Source of the DNA: Comamonadaceae bacterium UBA2334
Lineage (GTDB): Bacteria; Pseudomonadota; Gammaproteobacteria; Burkholderiales; Burkholderiaceae_C
Reading direction: 5' to 3'
Length of the DNA stretch: 64,000 nt
Assembly: GCA_002344885.1 (NCBI GenBank)
Contig: DDUQ01000058.1
Coordinates: 1 to 64,000, forward strand
The position numbers and the translations under genes are program-made. The notes beneath the pieces are model-generated. The model made no database searches and was not told the origin of the DNA. It saw nothing but the letters and a program-made list of their open reading frames with translations. Positions 60,102 to 64,000 of the stretch are shown here, in pieces. Position 1 is the first letter of the stretch. Every line of letters starts with the position of its first letter.

Positions 60102-61517
60102 ATGGCCAAGACCGTCGCAGACGTGATGCAACTCGTGAAAGACAACGAAGTCAAGTTTGTTGACTTCCGTTTCACCGATACCCGTGGCAAGTGGCAGCAC
60201 ATCACCATTCCGGTGTCCCAGTTCGACGAAAGCAAGTTCGACGACGGCCAGGCTTTCGACGGCTCGTCCATCGCTGGCTGGAAGGGTATCGAAGCGTCCG
60301 ACATGCTGCTGATGCCCGAAGCATCCACCGCATTCATCGACCCTTTCTTTGAAGAAACCACACTGGTGCTGGTGTGTGACGTGATCGAACCCACAGACGG
60401 CAAAGCCTACGAGCGTGACCCACGTTCGATTGCCAAGCGCGCCGAGATGTACCTGAAGTCCACCGGTCTGGGCGACACGGCGTTCTTCGGTCCAGAGCCA
60501 GAATTCTTCATCTTCGACGAAGTGCGCTGGAGCACAGAACCCAACAACACGTTCTACGCCATCGACGAATACGAAGGCCCATGGAACAGTGGTTCCAAGC
60601 TTGAAGGCGGCAACCGTGGTCACCGTCCCCGTGTCAAAGGTGGCTATTTCCCCGTGCCACCCGTGGACAGCACACAGGACATGCGCAGCGAAATGAGCCT
60701 GGTGCTCGAAGCTGTGGGCATCCCCGTCGAAGTGCATCATCATGAAGTGGCCGGTGCTGGCCAGTGCGAAATCGGCACCAAGTTCTCGACCCTGGTCGAG
60801 CGTGCCGACTGGACGCTGCTGCAGAAGTACGTGATCCAGAACGTGGCCAACGCCTACGGCAAGACCGTGACATTCATGCCCAAGCCCTACGCTGGCGACA
60901 ACGGCTCCGGCATGCACGTCCACCAGTCCGTCTGGAAAGATGGCAAGAACCTGTTCGCAGGCAACGGTTATGCCGGTCTGTCTGACTTCGCGCTGTATTA
61001 CATCGGCGGCATCATCAAGCATGCCCGTGCGCTGAACGCCATCACCAACCCCGGTACCAACAGCTACAAGCGTCTGGTGCCGCACTTCGAGGCGCCGGTC
61101 AAGCTGGCATACTCTGCCAAGAACCGCTCTGCGTCCATCCGTATTCCCAATGTGGCGTCTGACAAGGCACGTCGTGTGGAAGCCCGCTTCCCCGATCCAC
61201 TGTGCAACCCTTACCTGGGCTTTGCCGCATTGCTGATGGCCGGTCTGGACGGCGTGCGCAACAAGATTCACCCCGGTGAAGCCGCCAGCAAAGACCTGTA
61301 TCACCTGCCCCCAGAGGAAGACAAGCTGGTCCCCACCGTGTGCTCCAGCCTCGACCAGGCGCTGGAATGCCTGGACAAAGACCGCGCGTTCTTGACCGAA
61401 GGTGGCGTGTTCACCGACGCATGGATCGACTCTTACATCGAACTCAAGATGCAGGAAGTCACCCGCAGCCGCGTGGAAGTGTCGCCTGTCGAATACGACA
61501 TGTACTACAGCCTCTGA
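60102..61517 (+). CDS. glnA: glutamine synthetase, type I
   Basis: A 471-residue dodecameric enzyme forming glutamine from glutamate, ammonia and ATP. The beta-grasp start includes VKFVDFRFTDTRGKWQHITI, the catalytic part FFGPEPEFFIFDEV, HHHEVAGAGQCEIG and NGSGMHVHQSVW, and the adenylylated Tyr is expected in KDLYHLPPEE (about residue 400). The start follows AGGAGAATTTTG. Control by NtrC/sigma-54 is suggested by the upstream sites. A terminator follows, then ntrBC. Confidence 0.97.
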   Translation: MAKTVADVMQLVKDNEVKFVDFRFTDTRGKWQHITIPVSQFDESKFDDGQAFDGSSIAGWKGIEASDMLLMPEASTAFIDPFFEETTLVLVCDVIEPTDGKAYERDPRSIAKRAEMYLKSTGLGDTAFFGPEPEFFIFDEVRWSTEPNNTFYAIDEYEGPWNSGSKLEGGNRGHRPRVKGGYFPVPPVDSTQDMRSEMSLVLEAVGIPVEVHHHEVAGAGQCEIGTKFSTLVERADWTLLQKYVIQNVANAYGKTVTFMPKPYAGDNGSGMHVHQSVWKDGKNLFAGNGYAGLSDFALYYIGGIIKHARALNAITNPGTNSYKRLVPHFEAPVKLAYSAKNRSASIRIPNVASDKARRVEARFPDPLCNPYLGFAALLMAGLDGVRNKIHPGEAASKDLYHLPPEEDKLVPTVCSSLDQALECLDKDRAFLTEGGVFTDAWIDSYIELKMQEVTRSRVEVSPVEYDMYYSL

Positions 61518-61538
61518 TCTGCCCTGCGGATCGGTGAC

Positions 61539-61566
61539 AAAAGGACGGCGCGAGCCGTCCTTTTTT
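61539..61566 (+). terminator. Rho-independent terminator of glnA
   Basis: GGACGGC (61543-61549) pairs with GCCGTCC (61554-61560) around GCGA, followed by six T. It separates glnA from the DUF4124-ntrBC genes, which may be reached by read-through or their own promoter. Confidence 0.88.
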
Positions 61567-61699
61567 ACTTTGTGCAAACAATGAAAGGCTTGGCCGCATG
61601 GTGTCGGGCACTTTTACGCGATACTGCAGACTCAACGGTTTCCAGGCAGATGCCCTGAAGCCCGTTCATCGTCTGATTGATCATTCCTTTCGTTGTCCG

Positions 61700-62254
61700 A
61701 TGTACCTGCGCCCACACCTGATTCGGCCTCTTTTCCTGACTATGTGTGCTGTGCTTGGGTGCGCCGTTGTGCCGGCCGCCCAGGCGCAAGACCGTATCTT
61801 TCGTTGTGGCAACGAGTACACCAACAACCCATCGCCAGCCCAGAAGCGGGATTGCAAGCCGATCGATGGCGGCAACATCACCATCGTGCCAGCCACCAAA
61901 CCCTCTTCGTCGGGGGGCAACCGGGGTGGCTCACCCGCAGTGGCGTCCGGCGATCAGCCTCGGGTGGATCCGGCACAGCAGAAAGCGCGTGACAGTGATG
62001 CCCGCGCCATTCTGGAGGCGGAACTGCGCCGTGCCGAAGCGCGACTGGCCGACTTGCAGCGCGAGTACAACAACGGACAGCCGGAGAAGAAAACCGACGA
62101 ACTGCGCAACGTTGCCCGTTACCAGGAGCGCGTGGCCGACATGAAGGCCAACATCGCACGTGTTGAAGCAGACATCACCGGTATACGCCGCGAGCTGCAG
62201 CGGGTGGGTGGTGCCGGTGCAGCCAATGCATCGGCTGCCGTGCACAACCGTTGA
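61700..62254 (+). CDS. DUF4124-domain exported protein
   Basis: A 184-residue protein with a signal peptide (about 1-29, ending AAQAQ), a short DUF4124-like beta segment with two Cys (RIFRCGNEYTNNPSPAQKRD and a Cys two residues on), a Gly/Ser linker and a long charged helical coiled-coil region (about 95-170). Function unknown. It sits between glnA and ntrB, which I recall from related genomes. The ATG at 61700 is chosen for the signal peptide. Confidence 0.75.
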   Translation: MYLRPHLIRPLFLTMCAVLGCAVVPAAQAQDRIFRCGNEYTNNPSPAQKRDCKPIDGGNITIVPATKPSSSGGNRGGSPAVASGDQPRVDPAQQKARDSDARAILEAELRRAEARLADLQREYNNGQPEKKTDELRNVARYQERVADMKANIARVEADITGIRRELQRVGGAGAANASAAVHNR

Positions 62255-62265
62255 GCAGGTCAGCC

Positions 62266-63345
62266 ATGCCTGCACCGGTTGCTGCGGCGGTATCGCCATC
62301 CAAGTTTCAGGCCCTCGATCTGTTGGCCACGCTGGTGGCGGTCGTCAATGCCGAAGGGCGTGTGTTGTTTGTCAACGCTGCGCTCGAAGACGCACTGGGC
62401 TTGTCGCGGCGCAGCGTGACGGGTGGCAACCTGTCTGATTTTTTTGCCAATCCTTCTCAGTTGCTGAACGCTCTGGCCGGGGCGCAGGACAACGAATTTG
62501 CCGCGCTGCGCTACGACGCTTGGTTGAAGTCGCAGCACCGCGACCCTTTGCCGGTGCATGTCGTGGTGGCGCAGACGGAAGTCCCCAGCGAAGTCGTGGT
62601 GGAGTTGTTGCCGCTTGAACAGCAGTCCCGGCAGGACAGGGAAGAGCGCCTCATTGGTCAGGCGCAGGCCAACAAGGAGCTCATCCGCAACCTGGCCCAC
62701 GAAATCAAGAACCCGTTGGGGGGCATTCGCGGGGCCGCGCAACTGTTGCAGATGGAGCTGACATCGCGTGAACTGATCGAGTACACGCAGGTCATCGTTC
62801 ACGAAGCAGACCGCTTGCAATCGCTGGTGGACCGTTTGCTGGCACCCCATCGGCGGCCGCATCTGGTCGGCGACGTGAACATCCATGAGGTGTGTGAACG
62901 GGTGCGGTCGCTCATCCTGGCTGAATTTCCCAAGGGCCTGCGGGTGGTGCGTGACTACGACACCTCTTTGCCCGAGTTCCGTGGTGACCGCGAACAGCTC
63001 ATCCAGGCGGTGCTCAACATCACACACAACGCGGCATTGGCGCTGGCTGACCGGCGTGCGCAGGGCGATGCGTGCATCACATTCCGCACCCGCGTCAGCC
63101 GTCAGGTGACGTTTGGCAAACAACGCTACAGGTTGGCATTGGAATTGCATGTCATTGACAACGGGCCCGGCGTGCCGGACTCGATCAAGGACCGCATCTT
63201 CTATCCCCTGGTCTCAGGGCGCGAGGGTGGGTCCGGCTTGGGGTTGACACTGGCGCAGACGTTTGTCCAGCAGCACCATGGCCTGATCGAGTGCGACAGC
63301 GAGCCCGGCCGCACCGACTTCAAGATTCTGATTCCCCTGCCTTGA
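62266..63345 (+). CDS. ntrB: nitrogen regulation sensor histidine kinase NtrB
   Basis: A 359-residue cytoplasmic kinase (no membrane span). A PAS domain (about 15-125) is followed by the His box in NLAHEIKNPLGGIRGAAQLL, the N-box in LNITHNAALAL, and G-boxes VIDNGPGVPDSIKDRIFYPL and GGSGLGLTLAQTF. It phosphorylates NtrC under nitrogen limitation, under PII control. The ATG at 62266 lies 11 bases past the DUF4124 stop. Confidence 0.94.
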   Translation: MPAPVAAAVSPSKFQALDLLATLVAVVNAEGRVLFVNAALEDALGLSRRSVTGGNLSDFFANPSQLLNALAGAQDNEFAALRYDAWLKSQHRDPLPVHVVVAQTEVPSEVVVELLPLEQQSRQDREERLIGQAQANKELIRNLAHEIKNPLGGIRGAAQLLQMELTSRELIEYTQVIVHEADRLQSLVDRLLAPHRRPHLVGDVNIHEVCERVRSLILAEFPKGLRVVRDYDTSLPEFRGDREQLIQAVLNITHNAALALADRRAQGDACITFRTRVSRQVTFGKQRYRLALELHVIDNGPGVPDSIKDRIFYPLVSGREGGSGLGLTLAQTFVQQHHGLIECDSEPGRTDFKILIPLP

Positions 63346-63426
63346 AGCCGGAGGCCCTGCCAGTCAGGGTCAGGAACAGGGGTGTTTGGCAAGGGGATGT
63401 TCCCCTGGCACACAGGAAGCTGACGC

Positions 63427-64000
63427 ATGAAACCCATCTGGATCGTTGATGACGATCAGTCCATCCGCTTTGTGCTGGAGAAGGCGCTGCTGCGGGAGAA
63501 CCTGCCCACGCGCAGCTTCTCCAACCCACAGGACGTGCTGGCCGCGCTGATCGACGTGCCAGACGAACTCGGTCCACAGGTGCTGGTGAGTGACATCCGC
63601 ATGCCGGGTGGGTCCGGGCTGGACTTGCTGGACAAGGTCAAGAAGAAGCTGCCCGGTTTGCCCGTGATCATCATGACCGCGTTTTCCGACCTGGACAGCG
63701 CGGTGTCGGCCTTTCAGGGCGGGGCGTTCGAGTACCTGCCCAAGCCTTTCGATTTGCCCAAGGCGGTGGAACTCATCCGCCGGGCGGTGGAAGAAAGCCA
63801 GCGTGAAGAGGTGGCCGAGGAACGCATGGTGGCTGCGCCCGAGATGCTCGGACAGGCCCCTGCGATGCAGGATGTGTTCCGTGCCATCGGGCGGTTGAGC
63901 CAGAGCAACGTCACGGTCATGATCACGGGCGAGTCCGGTTCGGGCAAAGAGCTGGTTGCCCGGGCATTGCACAAGCACTCACCGCGCGCCAATGGGCCGT
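63427..64000 (+). CDS. ntrC: nitrogen regulation response regulator NtrC (5' part)
   Basis: The gene runs off the window; about 191 codons are visible. The receiver domain has the acidic pair in IWIVDDDQSIRFVLE, the phosphorylated Asp in VLVSDIRMPGGSGLDL, the Thr in IIMTAFSDLD and the Lys in EYLPKPFDLPKAVEL. The AAA+ sigma-54-activator domain begins with MITGESGSGKELVARALHKH (Walker A). It should act at the NtrC site and sigma-54 promoter upstream of glnA. The start codon is ATG 63427, after AGGAAG. Confidence 0.95.
   Translation, partial: MKPIWIVDDDQSIRFVLEKALLRENLPTRSFSNPQDVLAALIDVPDELGPQVLVSDIRMPGGSGLDLLDKVKKKLPGLPVIIMTAFSDLDSAVSAFQGGAFEYLPKPFDLPKAVELIRRAVEESQREEVAEERMVAAPEMLGQAPAMQDVFRAIGRLSQSNVTVMITGESGSGKELVARALHKHSPRANGP

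Noticed and set aside
60069..61577. A 502-codon minus-strand frame opposite glnA
   Set aside because: Shadow of a highly conserved gene; no domain resemblance.
1..64000. CRISPR arrays, tRNA/rRNA genes, prophage or plasmid origins
   Set aside because: No regularly spaced direct repeats, no cloverleaf-like or rRNA sequence in the gaps, and no phage structural or replication genes were found.

Overview
The window looks like about 64 kb of chromosome from a Gram-negative betaproteobacterium of the order Burkholderiales, most likely family Comamonadaceae. The basis is the GC-rich coding style, the gene orders (ispA-dxs, bamC-dapA, parE-lytic transglycosylase-parC, rho-trxA, rplS-Nudix-CbiB-like, rsgA-M48 protease-orn, glnA-DUF4124-ntrB-ntrC) and short dispersed AAGCGCT-containing repeats that I associate with this family from memory. 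The genus is not resolved. I see no rRNA, tRNA, CRISPR array or prophage.

Left edge (1-3077). The first ~160 bases are almost pure G/C homopolymer-rich sequence and look like a poor contig end; they cut off an AraC-type regulator. Then come a thioredoxin-like gene and a complete IS1182-family insertion sequence (1517-3043) with 20-bp inverted ends abutting CTAG.

3078-12116: a Rieske oxygenase gene (minus strand); ispA and dxs for isoprenoid precursors, without the usual xseB; a complete tripartite TRAP transporter (binding protein, DctQ, DctM) with a terminator after the binding-protein gene; and dut.

12117-24566: an FKBP-type isomerase divergent from a RoxA-like JmjC ribosomal oxygenase; a minus-strand operon MFS - 60-aa membrane protein - methyltransferase - dapA - bamC; and a plus-strand operon parE - lytic transglycosylase - parC joined by 4-bp overlaps. 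An unusual inverted-repeat element (23866-24066) separates parC from a convergent RidA-family gene.

24612-35510: a 1167-aa PAS/GGDEF/EAL protein in an operon with an orphan TRAP-type binding protein; inorganic pyrophosphatase; a YgiQ-type radical SAM protein; a small zinc-ribbon membrane protein; a CoA-transferase family protein; and an OlsB-like acyltransferase.

35714-46224 is a phosphate block: ppk1, ppx, pstSCAB, phoU, phoB and phoR. ppx and pstS are divergent and share an intergenic region with a candidate Pho box facing each way. The block links polyphosphate synthesis and breakdown to high-affinity phosphate uptake and its two-component control.

46205-59891: an ArnT-like glycosyltransferase, rpmE2, rho, trxA, a BaiN/YhiN-type flavoprotein, rplS (detached from rpsP-rimM-trmD), a CoA-pyrophosphatase-type Nudix enzyme, a CbiB-like membrane protein, rsgA, an M48 protease, orn, an RsuA-type pseudouridine synthase, an EI24 membrane protein and a CinA/MoaB-like protein.

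59892-64000: glnA with a candidate NtrC site and sigma-54 promoter, a DUF4124 protein, ntrB and the start of ntrC, which runs off the window. This is the nitrogen-control locus.

Most of the window is ordinary core genome. The items most worth a second look are the nested inverted-repeat element at 23866-24066, the dispersed repeats that have entered coding ends and linkers, the binding-protein/c-di-GMP pair, the transglycosylase inside the topoisomerase IV operon, and the missing xseB.
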